Source of the DNA: Pseudoalteromonas sp. T1lg23B
GTDB lineage: Bacteria; Pseudomonadota; Gammaproteobacteria; Enterobacterales; Alteromonadaceae
Assembly: GCF_002964665.1 (NCBI RefSeq)
Contig: NZ_PQBZ01000013.1
Coordinates: forward strand, 310,001-374,000
Reading direction: 5' to 3'
Length of the DNA stretch: 64,000 nt
A model generated the notes under the pieces. It made no database searches. It saw only the letters and a program-made list of their open reading frames with translations, and was not told the DNA's origin. A program made the position numbers and the translations under genes. Below, in pieces: positions 33,955-42,667 of the stretch (its first letter is position 1; each line of letters begins with the position of its first letter).

Positions 33955-34922
33955 GCGTTATCCATGTTGTTGTATATCTTCCGTTTTACAGTGTCGCTAA
34001 AAGCGAAGAACAGTGTAGTGCCGCAATGCGCAACTAAGCCAACTCATTTGTGTTGCTAGGCTTTTTGCTACAAATCACCATAGTGAGTAGCGCACCACAA
34101 CATAGCGCCCAAGCAATATAAATTAGCCCCTCGAAGTTATCGTAAATCAGTGTCCAAGATTTCATTTCGAAGAAGGTGTAGGCAATCTCCTCAGCAAGCG
34201 CTAAAAAGTAAATACTTGAACTGTAAAGATATAGCCAATGAAAAATACCATCAAAATGGGTTAACTCAACTTGATCCGACTTCGATAATAGTCTAGAAAA
34301 CTGAACTCTAAAAATTAGTATCAATGCAGTTGTAAGACTGAATAATAGTTGTATGCCATAAATGAGAACTCCCTGTAGAAGGGGGTTCTCATCAGGCGTA
34401 ACGTAATTGACCAAGTCAGTTTCAAAAATAGCAAGATTGATCGTAGTCAAAACAAGAATAAACCCAGCAATATGAGAGACGTTAATATTTTTGATATACA
34501 TACCATAAAGGGCACTCATACCAAGAAGTGACAAATAGATTGGAGTGACAATTACTTGGCTCCAAAACTGGCTCAAAATAAATGCCACTGTAACAAAGTC
34601 CAATAGCTTGGCTTTACTACTATCATGTGCGCCATCTCGTATCGCCTTTATCTGACCGAGCAATACACCCAGATCAAGCTTGCAGCATTGTAGCCAGCGA
34701 AATAGCTTTTTTGAGGGAATATCACTGACCCCCAACTCATAATTGATGATGGTTTTTCTATCACAACCCAGCTTTTTACACATCTCTTGCTGTGTAATCC
34801 CCGCTTGAACACGCAGCGCCCTTAAATCTTCACCATCAATCATGTTTTATCCATGTTGTTGTATATCTTCCGTTTTACAGTGTCGCTAAAAGCGAAGAAC
34901 AGTGTAGTGCCGCAATGCGCAA
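33955..34922 (-). repeat. Tandem duplication of the XRE-membrane gene unit
   Basis: The 79-base spacers at 33955-34033 and 34844-34922 are nearly identical (shared core CCATGTTGTTGTATATCTTC and GTGTAGTGCCGCAATGCGCA). The coding sequence just before and after each is also near-identical, with a repeat period of about 889 bases. The middle (membrane) parts have diverged, so the duplication is followed either by selection for different sensing domains or by gene conversion of the ends. Confidence 0.85.
34034..34843 (-). CDS. XRE-HTH/multi-span membrane protein, copy 2
   Basis: This 269-residue paralogue of copy 1 has the same layout: HTH at residues 1-70, then about six hydrophobic spans. Its HTH differs from copy 1 at only a few positions (for example RVQAG for RIQAG). 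The membrane domain shares the family phrases FDGIFHWLYLY, MKSWTLIYDNFEGLIYIAWA and LCCGALLTMVICSKKP. The C-terminal 60 residues match copy 3 more closely than copy 1, consistent with stepwise tandem duplication. Confidence 0.7.
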   Translation of the reverse strand: MIDGEDLRALRVQAGITQQEMCKKLGCDRKTIINYELGVSDIPSKKLFRWLQCCKLDLGVLLGQIKAIRDGAHDSSKAKLLDFVTVAFILSQFWSQVIVTPIYLSLLGMSALYGMYIKNINVSHIAGFILVLTTINLAIFETDLVNYVTPDENPLLQGVLIYGIQLLFSLTTALILIFRVQFSRLLSKSDQVELTHFDGIFHWLYLYSSSIYFLALAEEIAYTFFEMKSWTLIYDNFEGLIYIAWALCCGALLTMVICSKKPSNTNELA

Positions 34923-35516
34923 TTAAGCCAACTCATTTGTGTTGGTTGGCTTTTTACTACAAATCATCATGGTTAATAGCGCTCCACAACATAGCGCCCA
35001 AGCAATATAAATTAGCCCCTCGAAATTATCGTAAATCAGTGTCCAAGATTTAAGGTCAAAATATGACCAAGCGATATTTTCTACTAGTGCTAACAGGTAA
35101 ACAATGGAAGTGTAGATATAGATCCAGTGAAAAATACCATCGAAGTGTGTCAATTCAATACTTTCTGATTTGGAGATAAGCCTAGATAATTGCACTCTGA
35201 AAATTAGTACAAGAACAAGTATGAGACTAAATATAAAATGAGTTCCATAAATTAAAGTACCTTGCAACAGTTTATTATCTTCTGGAGTTACATAATTTAT
35301 TAAACCGACTTTAAAAACCATATAGTTGATACTGTATATTAAAAAGATAAAGCCAGAGATGTGAGCCATGTTGGTATTTTTTAAAGCGGTGGCATAAATT
35401 ACATTAGCTCCCAGCAATGTTAAGTAGAGGGGAATTACAATGCGGTGGTCCCAGAGCTGAATATAGAAAAACGCTATTGATATGATACTTAGCAAGATTA
35501 AATTTGAGAGCTTCAT
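34923..35516 (-). CDS. Multi-span membrane protein, copy 3 (no HTH domain)
   Basis: This corresponds to the membrane part of the two fused paralogues: about six spans with FDGIFHWIYIYTSIVYLLAL, WTLIYDNFEGLIYIAWALCC and GALLTMMICSKKP. The ATG at 35516 is preferred (AAGGAC 6 bases upstream), giving 197 residues; an upstream start at 35558 would overlap the previous gene. The separate HTH protein is encoded further upstream in the same operon, so this copy keeps the two functions on different polypeptides. Confidence 0.65.
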   Translation of the reverse strand: MKLSNLILLSIISIAFFYIQLWDHRIVIPLYLTLLGANVIYATALKNTNMAHISGFIFLIYSINYMVFKVGLINYVTPEDNKLLQGTLIYGTHFIFSLILVLVLIFRVQLSRLISKSESIELTHFDGIFHWIYIYTSIVYLLALVENIAWSYFDLKSWTLIYDNFEGLIYIAWALCCGALLTMMICSKKPTNTNELA

Positions 35517-35532
35517 TCTCTGTCCTTGTGAA

Positions 35533-35943
35533 CTATCTATATTTGTTACTGGGTACAAAACTGGTACTTACAGCATTAAATCTTGGTGGTTTTATTGGTA
35601 AGCCGCCCGATACATACAAGCATGACTCAGTTGTAAGTTCATATGTAAATATATCGTTTTTTAACTGTTTTAGGGGTCGTTTGATTTTTAAATCCACTTT
35701 TTCCATTTGTTGTGGTTTTGAAGTGCAAGCATCAACAACTGGTATAAAAGAGTTGCATGTAAGTTTTTTTCTAGCCTTAACATTGGATAAATGCTTGGTA
35801 GGCTTTATTGAATAACTCTCAATCCCGTTAACACGCATCAACTTATTATCTGAGCGACGGCAGCTTCTTTTGGGTTTACTTTTATCACCAAACGAGATTA
35901 AAAAATTCATTAAATTAAATAAAAAGGCGCTTAACTGTTTCAT
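35533..35943 (-). CDS. Hypothetical basic protein between the HTH and membrane genes
   Basis: This 136-residue lysine/arginine-rich protein (KPKRSCRRSDNKLMRVNGIE, LKIKRPLKQLKND) has a short hydrophobic start and several cysteines. Its start overlaps the stop of the HTH gene (a 4-base overlap), and it ends 16 bases before the membrane gene, so it belongs to the same three-gene operon. It has no counterpart in the fused copies. No family recognised. Confidence 0.5.
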   Translation of the reverse strand: MKQLSAFLFNLMNFLISFGDKSKPKRSCRRSDNKLMRVNGIESYSIKPTKHLSNVKARKKLTCNSFIPVVDACTSKPQQMEKVDLKIKRPLKQLKNDIFTYELTTESCLYVSGGLPIKPPRFNAVSTSFVPSNKYR

Positions 35944-36197
35944 TGTTCTTCATCCTGTAAGTTTGGTTTTTCTTTGCTGTTGACCTGATCGCGGATCTGC
36001 TTAATCTCACTCAAGAGAGACCCAGAATCTATCTTACAATATAGAAGCCACATGAAAAGCTGTTTGGAACGAATGTCACTGACTCCTAGCTCATAATTGA
36101 TGATGGTTTTTCTATCACATTTGAGCTTTTTAGCCATAGCTTCTTGAGATATGCAGGCGTTGACCCTCATCGCCCTTAAATCATCACCATTTATCAC
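35940..36197 (-). CDS. Stand-alone XRE regulator related to the fused HTH domains
   Basis: This 85-residue protein aligns along its first 70 residues with the N-termini of copies 1 and 2 (INGDDLRAMRVNACISQEAM, AKKLKCDRKTIINYELGVSD) and then stops. It heads the operon HTH / basic protein / membrane protein. The comparison suggests that a split and a fused form of the same two-domain regulator lie side by side. Confidence 0.72.
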   Translation of the reverse strand: MINGDDLRAMRVNACISQEAMAKKLKCDRKTIINYELGVSDIRSKQLFMWLLYCKIDSGSLLSEIKQIRDQVNSKEKPNLQDEEQ

Positions 36198-36429
36198 GTG
36201 TCCCTGTCCTTTTTATTAATGGGGAGATTTTCCACAGTTAATGTACATGTTGTTAACAACGAAGAGTGATTGTGCAGGCTAAAAATACGTACCAACGTTG
36301 TCAAAGGTTGAAAAACAATGAATTCAGCCTGAATAAATATTGTAGTAAAGATATTTGCAAATGACTAAAAAGTCAACATTCTGTTTACAATGGAGTGGTA
36401 AACTAATTGCCCATGATGGGGTGTCTACT

Positions 36430-36593
36430 AGGTATTTTTTCACCTAGTGTACTCATCAGTAGTTTGAGGTTAGCAGTGAAAATACTCACCAATTGGGTGA
36501 AACAGAATGAAAAAATACGAAATCACAAAAATCCCCCCGCTATAAAGCGATTTTTTTCATGAGGTTATGGATATTTGTGGGCTCTAGTTAGCT
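36430..36593 (-). other. Relic integrase leader of a second integrated element
   Basis: This stretch aligns with the DNA between the island integrase and yicC (58378-58558). Shared blocks include ATTTTTTCACCT, CAGTAGTTTGAG, TAGCAGTGAAAA and CACCAATTGG followed by GAAACAGAATGAAAAAATACG. The homology stops exactly where the integrase start codon would be, and that codon reads ATA instead of ATG. The leader of a related integrase has therefore survived while its coding sequence is gone. A short hairpin-like TATAAAGCGA block corresponds to the terminator at 58496. Confidence 0.75.
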
Positions 36594-36614
36594 TTACTCA
36601 ATATTCTGGATCTG
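36594..36614 (-). other. Left attachment site of the yicC island (att copy)
   Basis: This 21-base copy of the 3' end of yicC matches the right end at 58559-58579 in 20 of 21 positions and shares the core ATATTCTGGATCTG. Read leftward it encodes the same last residues (QIQNIE and stop) as intact yicC. Similarity continues weakly for about 20 bases on the left side. It defines the inner boundary of the 22-kb island. Confidence 0.8.
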
Positions 36615-36792
36615 TTTATCGTTTTAAATTTCACGGTTTCAGTGATAACAAGGCCTGCAAGGTGTTTTTTACTCGTTTTAAGAGCCTTATACTCACCAGT
36701 GTACTCACCATAAAGAAATCGAAAAAATTTATGAAAAAAATTAAAAAAATGCTCAATTTCTAACTGGGAAAGTTGGGATATGGGAAACATAG
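36615..36792. other. Left edge of the island without a clear gene
   Basis: About 180 AT-rich bases just inside the left attachment site. Short frames on both strands have no ribosome-binding site, and I see no RNA gene or repeat here. Confidence 0.3.
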
Positions 36793-37026
36793 CTAACTAT
36801 CTGCATCAGTACAAACACAAAATGCTGAGTGCAGAGAGACATTCACAGACAACAAGCAATCATCACGAGTGATCCAGAATTGTAACTTACTGCCTGCTTT
36901 AACCAGGTAACATTTATCCCTAGGCCGAATGTGTTTAAGAGTGGTGCGTTCAATCGGTTTTGCCGACCTTGCTATATCAGCAAATTCTACTTTTTTAGCC
37001 CTGTTTATAAAGTCCATAGATTTCAT
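36793..37026 (-). CDS. Small hypothetical protein next to the left att site
   Basis: This 77-residue frame (MKSMDFINRAKKVEFADIAR...) is preceded by AAAGGG at a plausible 5-base distance. It is basic in its first half and hydrophobic/Cys-containing at its end. No family recognised. The 290 bases to its right contain a small GC-rich hairpin (TTTAGGCG / CGCCTAAA near 37058-37078) and the promoter for the next operon. Confidence 0.35.
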   Translation of the reverse strand: MKSMDFINRAKKVEFADIARSAKPIERTTLKHIRPRDKCYLVKAGSKLQFWITRDDCLLSVNVSLHSAFCVCTDADS

Positions 37027-37319
37027 AGAAGCCCTTTCGCTATGAGGTTGGTAAGTTTTAGGCGCTTGCCGCCTAAAGGCGCGCCATACCTCATGGCCAA
37101 CACGGACTACGCAGAGAAAAGCCAGTCAAGCTAGAAATCGCCCGAAGGGTTGCGTAGCAAGGGGTCCCCGCTTGTGGGGTTCCGATTTATGGCTTTACAG
37201 GGTTTGAACGAAGTAGTTTAGGGCTTAATATGTAATTTTGTCATTTCAACTTAAAAAATTGCTTCTTAAGTGTTGAGTGTTATTCTAGTGAAAGTAAACA
37301 TATTTGTTTGGAGCAAACA

Positions 37320-37541
37320 GTGATCAAGTGCCACCTCGCAAGGCTAATGGGCGAGCACAAAATGCGAATTGCAGACGTTGCTAGAGAAACCGGGTTGAGC
37401 AGGAATACAATTACTCTGCTTTACCGTGAAACAGCGCAAAAAGTAGATCTTGAAGCAATAGATAAACTCTGCATTTTGTTCAATTGTGAGATAAGCGAAC
37501 TATTTGAGCAAACAACACATGATGATCAAACAGGACACTAG
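37320..37541 (+). CDS. Cro/C1-type regulator of the defence operon
   Basis: This 73-residue XRE regulator starts at GTG 37320, 9 bases after TTTGGAG; an upstream in-frame TTG lies within that site. The HTH is MGEHKMRIADVARETGLSRN followed by TITLLY. The gene is 6 bases ahead of hsdM, so it is probably the controller of the restriction-modification operon, as such small regulators often are in type I systems. Confidence 0.8.
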   Translation: MIKCHLARLMGEHKMRIADVARETGLSRNTITLLYRETAQKVDLEAIDKLCILFNCEISELFEQTTHDDQTGH

Positions 37542-37547
37542 CAGTAA

Positions 37548-39047
37548 ATGACCCTGATAAAACTAAAGGACCTCGAAGCACATTTATGGCATGCGGCACA
37601 TATCATTACCGGGCCCATCGATGCTTCTGATTACAAAACATATATTTTCCCTATTTTATTTTTCAAACGTATATGTGATGTGTATGACGAAGAATTTCAG
37701 GAAGCGATGGAACAAGTAGGTGATGAAGAGCTTGCTAAAGGTGAAATGTTTCACCGAATTCAGATCCCTGAAAACTGTCATTGGCGCCATGTGTTCAATC
37801 GGACCAAAGATGTAGGGCAATCACTCAAAGAAGCCTTCAGAGGTATCGAGTTAGCAAACCCTAAACTGCACGGTATATTTGGTGATGCAAGCTGGACCAA
37901 TAAAGAACGGCTATCCGATGAACTTCTGGTGACCTTGTTAAATCACTTCAACAAGGTAAATCTTGGTGTTGCTTCAGTGCGCGATGACGATATGGGGCGT
38001 GCATACGAGTACCTAATCAAACGTTTCGCTGATAAAGCCAACAAAAAAGCCGGTGAATTCTATACGCCTCGAACCATTGTTCGCTTAATGGTTAACATCC
38101 TAGACCCGAAAGCGGGTGAAAGCGTGTACGATCCTGCATGCGGTACTGGCGGTATGTTGCTAGAAACTATCCACCACGTAAAAGAAAACGGCGGTGACCC
38201 ACGTTTACTTAAAATCAAAGGCCAGGAAAAGAACCTAACCACCGAAGCCATTGCTCGTATGAACCTCTTTCTTCATGGCCAGGAAGATTTCGACATAATA
38301 CGCGGAGATACACTTCGAGACCCCAAGTTCATCCAAAATGACCGCCTCGAAACATTTGATTGCGTTATTGCAAACCCGCCGTTCAGCTTAAAAGAATGGG
38401 GTTATGAGCTTTGGGCTAACGATCCTTATGGCCGAAAGCAGTATGGTTTAGCACCTAAAACAAACGGTGACTTTGCTTGGGTTCAACATATGTTCGCCTC
38501 ATTGAACGAGCAAGGGCGTATGGCTGTGGTATTGCCCCATGGCGTTTTATTTAGGGGCGGAGCTGAAGGCAAGATCCGTACACAACTTTTAAAAGAAAAC
38601 CGCATCGAAGCAATCATAGGCGTAGCGTCAAATCTGTTTTATGGCACAGGTATTCCTGCCTGTATTTTAGTGCTGCGCAAATCACGCCCAGCCAACCATC
38701 AAGAGCACGTGCTGATCATTAATGCAGAAGAAATCTTCACCAAAGGCCGTGCGCAAAATACCTTGTCTAATGATCAAGCGGACGAAATTTTTAACATCTA
38801 TCACCAGCAAGAAACCGCTGGCCCTAAAGCTGAAGAAATCGAAGGCGTTGCGCGCTGGGTCGCGTTAACTGAGATTGAAGAAAACGACTTCAACCTCAAT
38901 ATCGCACGTTATGTACAAAAACCACTGGAAGAAGAAACCATCACAGTGGAAGAAGCGCTAAAAGACTTCCAACAAAAACTGGCAGCCTTGGAGCAAGCCG
39001 AAAATGAACTGGAAGCACTGCTGATCAAGGAAGGGTTTGAACTATGA
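37548..39047 (+). CDS. hsdM: Type I restriction-modification methyltransferase subunit HsdM (first copy)
   Basis: This 499-residue N6-adenine methyltransferase has the HsdM N-terminal helical domain (LEAHLWHAAHIITGPIDASD, YKTYIFPILFFKRI). Its SAM-binding motif I is YDPACGTGGMLLETI, and the catalytic motif IV is ANPPFSLKEWG. A C-terminal coiled coil (EEALKDFQQKLAALEQAENE) would contact HsdS. All key residues are present. It overlaps the next gene by 4 bases. A second, divergent HsdM is encoded 2.1 kb downstream, whereas only one hsdS and one hsdR are present. Confidence 0.92.
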   Translation: MTLIKLKDLEAHLWHAAHIITGPIDASDYKTYIFPILFFKRICDVYDEEFQEAMEQVGDEELAKGEMFHRIQIPENCHWRHVFNRTKDVGQSLKEAFRGIELANPKLHGIFGDASWTNKERLSDELLVTLLNHFNKVNLGVASVRDDDMGRAYEYLIKRFADKANKKAGEFYTPRTIVRLMVNILDPKAGESVYDPACGTGGMLLETIHHVKENGGDPRLLKIKGQEKNLTTEAIARMNLFLHGQEDFDIIRGDTLRDPKFIQNDRLETFDCVIANPPFSLKEWGYELWANDPYGRKQYGLAPKTNGDFAWVQHMFASLNEQGRMAVVLPHGVLFRGGAEGKIRTQLLKENRIEAIIGVASNLFYGTGIPACILVLRKSRPANHQEHVLIINAEEIFTKGRAQNTLSNDQADEIFNIYHQQETAGPKAEEIEGVARWVALTEIEENDFNLNIARYVQKPLEEETITVEEALKDFQQKLAALEQAENELEALLIKEGFEL

Positions 39048-39691
39048 GTAAGAAGCTGAAAATTATGGTTTCTTCAACAGTTTACGGTGTAGAAGAGTTG
39101 TTAGATCGTGTCTTTGCACTGCTAACTGGTTTTGGTTATCAAACTGAGTACGGATATGAAGTACTCATGTCACATAAAGGCACAGTACCGGTATCCTCGA
39201 ATGAAACTGCCTTTGAAAGCTGCCTAAAAGCAGTAGAAAAATGCGACCTGTTTTTGGGTATCATTACGCCGCAATACGGCAGTGGCGTCGACGCATCCGG
39301 CTTATCCATTACTCATCAGGAAATGAAAAGAGCTATTGAGCTCAATAAACCTCGTTGGTTTTTGGCGCATGATCATGTTGTATTTGCTCGTCGAATGCTC
39401 ATGGATTTAGGTTATAAAAACCGTGATGATAGAAGTAAGTTGGAGCTAAAAAGAGGTGCAAGTTCCATATCTAACCTAAAAGTTATCGACTTATATGAAG
39501 ATGCGACTATGGAACATCTTCCTCTAGATGAAAGGCAGGGTAACTGGGTTCAAAAATTTCAATCTGATTTAGATGCCAGTGTTTTTGTCACGGCACAGTT
39601 TTCAAGATATCAAGATGTTGAAGAGCTATTGGAACAACATTTTGAGAACGCAGAATTAGTCGTCAAGAAGTTTGGAGCAAGCCATGAGTAA
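39044..39691 (+). CDS. DUF4062-domain protein
   Basis: This 215-residue protein has the DUF4062 opening phrase KIMVSSTVYGVEELLDRVFA and the CDLFLGIITPQYGSG strand-loop. That domain has a TIR/SLOG-like fold that often appears in predicted immune effectors and NTPase sensors. No nuclease motif is visible. The start overlaps hsdM (ATGA) and the end overlaps the next gene (ATGAGTAA), so it is part of the same polycistron. It may add an effector or signalling function to the restriction system. Confidence 0.75.
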   Translation: MSKKLKIMVSSTVYGVEELLDRVFALLTGFGYQTEYGYEVLMSHKGTVPVSSNETAFESCLKAVEKCDLFLGIITPQYGSGVDASGLSITHQEMKRAIELNKPRWFLAHDHVVFARRMLMDLGYKNRDDRSKLELKRGASSISNLKVIDLYEDATMEHLPLDERQGNWVQKFQSDLDASVFVTAQFSRYQDVEELLEQHFENAELVVKKFGASHE

Positions 39692-41168
39692 AACGGCCGC
39701 AGAACTCAAGCAACTACTGTCGCTGGGCGAAAACCAAACCCTTGAATACCTTACAAGCTGCGAGTTAAAACACTGCGGCCCGCAAGTTTGCGCCTTTTTA
39801 AATACCCAAGGCGGTTATCTGCTATGTGGGGTCGATGATAATGGTCAAATTAAGGGTGTAGAGCATGCTGAACAAGTAGCTGAACAGCTCGAAAGCCAGC
39901 TTAAATCGGCCATTCAACCACCAGTATTGTTTTCGGTAGAAGTACAGGAAGTCGAAACCAAACAGTTATTAGTGGTTGAAGTGCCGGCCGGCAAAGATAT
40001 CCCTTACGCCTTTAACAGTGACATCTACATACGTGCAGGCGAGCAAACCCAGAAAGCCGATGTCGATACCATCCGCGACATGGTTATGCGCAAGCAAGTA
40101 GAGCCTACCCGTTGGGAGCGCTTGTTTTCGTCTGAACTTGACGAACAAGGTTTATCAACCAGTGCCTGTAATAAGCTGCTATCCGCCAAACGCATTCCCA
40201 AAGAAGTCGCGCAAGCCGAACAAGGCTTACTGCACCAGTTGCAATTGTTATCGCTGGCCAAATACGGCCGTTTAACCAATGCCGCCGATGTATTACTGGC
40301 CAGTGCGCCAGGTAAACGCCACCCCCAAGCCCGAGTGCGTGCGGTGTGTTATCGCCACAAGGCCGACGACGAGTATCAGGATTTACAGCACCTCGATGGC
40401 CCTATGGCCGAGGTGATTGAGCAGCTGATTACCTTTGTGATGCGCAATACGCCATCGCGCGCACGTTTTAGTACCGCCAATAATCAGCGCGAAGACATCC
40501 CCATGTACCCGGAGCAAGCGGTACGCGAAGCCATTGTCAATGCCTTTGCCCATCGCGACTACAGTAACTTTGCCGGAGGAATTAAGGTCGAAGTTAGCCT
40601 ATCATACCTGAAAATATGGAACTCCGGTGCGTTTCCGCAAGGCATCGACGAGCACAAAATTCAGCAAGGTCATATCTCGGTACTGCGTAATCCCGACATC
40701 GCCCACGGCTTATACCTGCAAGGCTATATGGAAAAGCTTGGCCGCGGCAGTGTGGTGATTCAAGAAGCATGTATAGCAGCAGACCTACCCGCGCCAAAAT
40801 GGCAATCAGATAGCTCATCTGGCGTGACCTTGACCCTGTTCGCCCCGGAAGCTACCCCGGAAGTCACCCCGGAAGTCACCCCGGAAGCTACCCCGGAAGC
40901 TACCCCGGAAGCTACCCCGGAAGATAACCCGGAAGTCTACAAGCTACTCGCTTGCTTAGATGGTGAATTATCAACGTTAGAAATCAAAGGCAAACTAGGA
41001 CTCAAAGATCGTGAGCATGTGAGAGATTCTTACATCAAACCTAGCTTGGAGAAGGCATTCATTGAATTAACATTGCCCGATAAACCAAAAAGCCCTAAAC
41101 AAAAATACCGATTAACCTCGCTTGGCAAGAAAGTGAAACAGCAACTAAGCGACAAGAAGAAATCATGA
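39684..41168 (+). CDS. AlbA_2/Schlafen-like ATP-binding transcriptional-regulator-type protein
   Basis: I place the start at ATG 39684 (GGAGC just upstream), giving 494 residues. Residues about 8-130 form an AlbA_2 (Schlafen-like) domain with LGENQTLEYL, TQGGYLLCGVDDNGQIKGVE and the EVPAGKDIPYAFNSDIYIR strand. Residues about 260-375 carry the ATP-binding domain of RecG-like regulators (REAIVNAFAHRDYSNFAGGI, LGRGSVVIQEAC). A Pro-Glu-Thr linker repeat follows and then a winged-helix end. In type I loci such proteins are common passengers with proposed defence or RNA-processing roles. Start and stop overlap both neighbours. Confidence 0.82.
   Translation: MSKTAAELKQLLSLGENQTLEYLTSCELKHCGPQVCAFLNTQGGYLLCGVDDNGQIKGVEHAEQVAEQLESQLKSAIQPPVLFSVEVQEVETKQLLVVEVPAGKDIPYAFNSDIYIRAGEQTQKADVDTIRDMVMRKQVEPTRWERLFSSELDEQGLSTSACNKLLSAKRIPKEVAQAEQGLLHQLQLLSLAKYGRLTNAADVLLASAPGKRHPQARVRAVCYRHKADDEYQDLQHLDGPMAEVIEQLITFVMRNTPSRARFSTANNQREDIPMYPEQAVREAIVNAFAHRDYSNFAGGIKVEVSLSYLKIWNSGAFPQGIDEHKIQQGHISVLRNPDIAHGLYLQGYMEKLGRGSVVIQEACIAADLPAPKWQSDSSSGVTLTLFAPEATPEVTPEVTPEATPEATPEATPEDNPEVYKLLACLDGELSTLEIKGKLGLKDREHVRDSYIKPSLEKAFIELTLPDKPKSPKQKYRLTSLGKKVKQQLSDKKKS
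40843..40938 (+). repeat. In-frame 12-base tandem repeat (Pro-Glu-Ala/Val-Thr linker)
   Basis: About eight imperfect copies of a 12-base unit (CCCCGGAAGCTA or CCCCGGAAGTCA) encode a run of PEAT/PEVT tetrads between the ATPase and winged-helix domains. Because the unit is a multiple of three, slippage changes linker length without breaking the frame. Neighbouring copies are identical at the DNA level, suggesting recent expansion. Confidence 0.9.
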
Positions 41169-42667
41169 GCGCATTAAATAAGAAAAAATTAGAGGATTTA
41201 CTCTGGGGCGCCGCCGAGTTTTTACGAGGCCAAATTGACGCTTCAGACTACAAGCAGTACATATTTCCACTACTGTTCTATAAGCGTCTGTCGGATGTGT
41301 ATTTGGAAGAATACACAGAAGCCTTAGAGATTCATGAAGGCGATGCCGAATATGCCGCTATGCCCATGTTCCACCGTTTTGATATTCCCAAGGAAGCCCG
41401 CTGGGAAAAGGTGCGCCATACTAGTAAAAACATCGGTGAGGCCATTCAAAACGCACTGCGTTTAATTGAAGCCAACAACCCGCGTTTACATGGTGTATTT
41501 GGAGATGCTCAGTGGACGAATAAAGAGCGTTTACCCGATCACCTGCTGTCGGATCTGATTGAGCACTTCAGTAAAATTCCGCTGGGAATTAAATCAGTTG
41601 CCCAGGACGACCTGGGCGAGGCTTACGAATACTTAATCAAAAAATTCGCCGACGACTCAGGCCACACCGCCGCAGAGTTTTATACCAATCGTACCGTGGT
41701 GCACCTAATGACACGTATAATGGGTTTAAAACCAGGTGAAACGGCTTATGACCCGACCTGCGGCACCGGTGGTATGTTGCTTAATGCGGTAATGGATTTG
41801 CGCGAACGCGGTGAAGAGTGGAGATCGGTTCATTTGTACGGCCAAGAAGTAAACCTGCTCACTTCAGCGATAGCTCGAATGAATATGTTCCTGCATGACA
41901 TTGAAGAATTCGATGTGCTGCGCGGTGATACCCTGGCGGAACCAAAGTTTATTGAAAACGACCAGCTCAAGCAGTTTGATGTGATTTTCGCTAATCCTCC
42001 CTATTCGATTAAGAAGTGGAACCGCGATAAGTTCTCTGCCGACCCATATGGCCGCAACCTCTATGGCGTGCCGCCGCAAGGTTGTGCCGATTATGCGTTT
42101 TATACTCATATCATTAAAAGTCTGAAGCCCGACACTGGCCGCGCTGCTATGCTCTGGCCACACGGCATTTTGTTTCGCGATTCCGAGCAAAGCATCCGTA
42201 AGCAGGTTATTGAGTCGGACATTATCGAAGCGGTGATTGGCCTTGGCCCAAACCTGTTTTACAACTCGCCGATGGAATCCTGCGTGGTGGTGCTCAATTG
42301 CAATAAACCCGCCGAGCGTAAAAACAAGGTGTTGTTTATCAATGGTGTAGATCACGTTACCCGAGAGCGCGCTCATAGCCGCTTATCAGACGAGGATTTA
42401 GCCGTGCTCTGCGAGGCTTACTTTACACCAGAGCAACAAAGCGACATCACCGCTTTGGTGGATATCGAAACCATCAAAGAAAACCTCTACAACCTGTCGA
42501 TTCCACTCTATGTGCAGTCACAAAACAACGGCGAGGTGCACGATATTGAGCATGCCATCGAGGCATGGAACATAAGTCGTGTGCAATTGAAGAAACAGAC
42601 CAATAAGTTATTCAAAAGCCTTGCTGAGCTGGGATTTGAGACTGAAGTTAGCAAGGTGGAGCAGTAA
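41165..42667 (+). CDS. hsdM: Type I restriction-modification methyltransferase subunit HsdM (second copy)
   Basis: This 500-residue HsdM has the same domain order as the first copy: N-terminal helical domain (WGAAEFLRGQIDASDYKQYI), SAM motif YDPTCGTGGMLLNAV and catalytic motif IV FANPPYSIKKWN. It is similar in layout but clearly divergent in sequence, so it is not a recent duplicate. It overlaps the AlbA_2 gene by 4 bases and is followed directly by hsdS, making it the more likely partner of that specificity subunit. Confidence 0.92.
   Translation: MSALNKKKLEDLLWGAAEFLRGQIDASDYKQYIFPLLFYKRLSDVYLEEYTEALEIHEGDAEYAAMPMFHRFDIPKEARWEKVRHTSKNIGEAIQNALRLIEANNPRLHGVFGDAQWTNKERLPDHLLSDLIEHFSKIPLGIKSVAQDDLGEAYEYLIKKFADDSGHTAAEFYTNRTVVHLMTRIMGLKPGETAYDPTCGTGGMLLNAVMDLRERGEEWRSVHLYGQEVNLLTSAIARMNMFLHDIEEFDVLRGDTLAEPKFIENDQLKQFDVIFANPPYSIKKWNRDKFSADPYGRNLYGVPPQGCADYAFYTHIIKSLKPDTGRAAMLWPHGILFRDSEQSIRKQVIESDIIEAVIGLGPNLFYNSPMESCVVVLNCNKPAERKNKVLFINGVDHVTRERAHSRLSDEDLAVLCEAYFTPEQQSDITALVDIETIKENLYNLSIPLYVQSQNNGEVHDIEHAIEAWNISRVQLKKQTNKLFKSLAELGFETEVSKVEQ

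Noticed and set aside
35504..35815. 103-codon rightward frame over the split XRE-membrane operon
   Set aside because: It is antisense to two better supported leftward genes and has no ribosome-binding site.
36793..37319. tRNA or CRISPR array near the left island edge
   Set aside because: I found no tRNA cloverleaf and no regularly spaced repeats with unique spacers here or elsewhere. The integration target is yicC, not a tRNA gene.
40843..40938. Minisatellite acting as a CRISPR-like or regulatory repeat
   Set aside because: The units are contiguous with no spacers and keep the coding frame, so it is a protein linker repeat.
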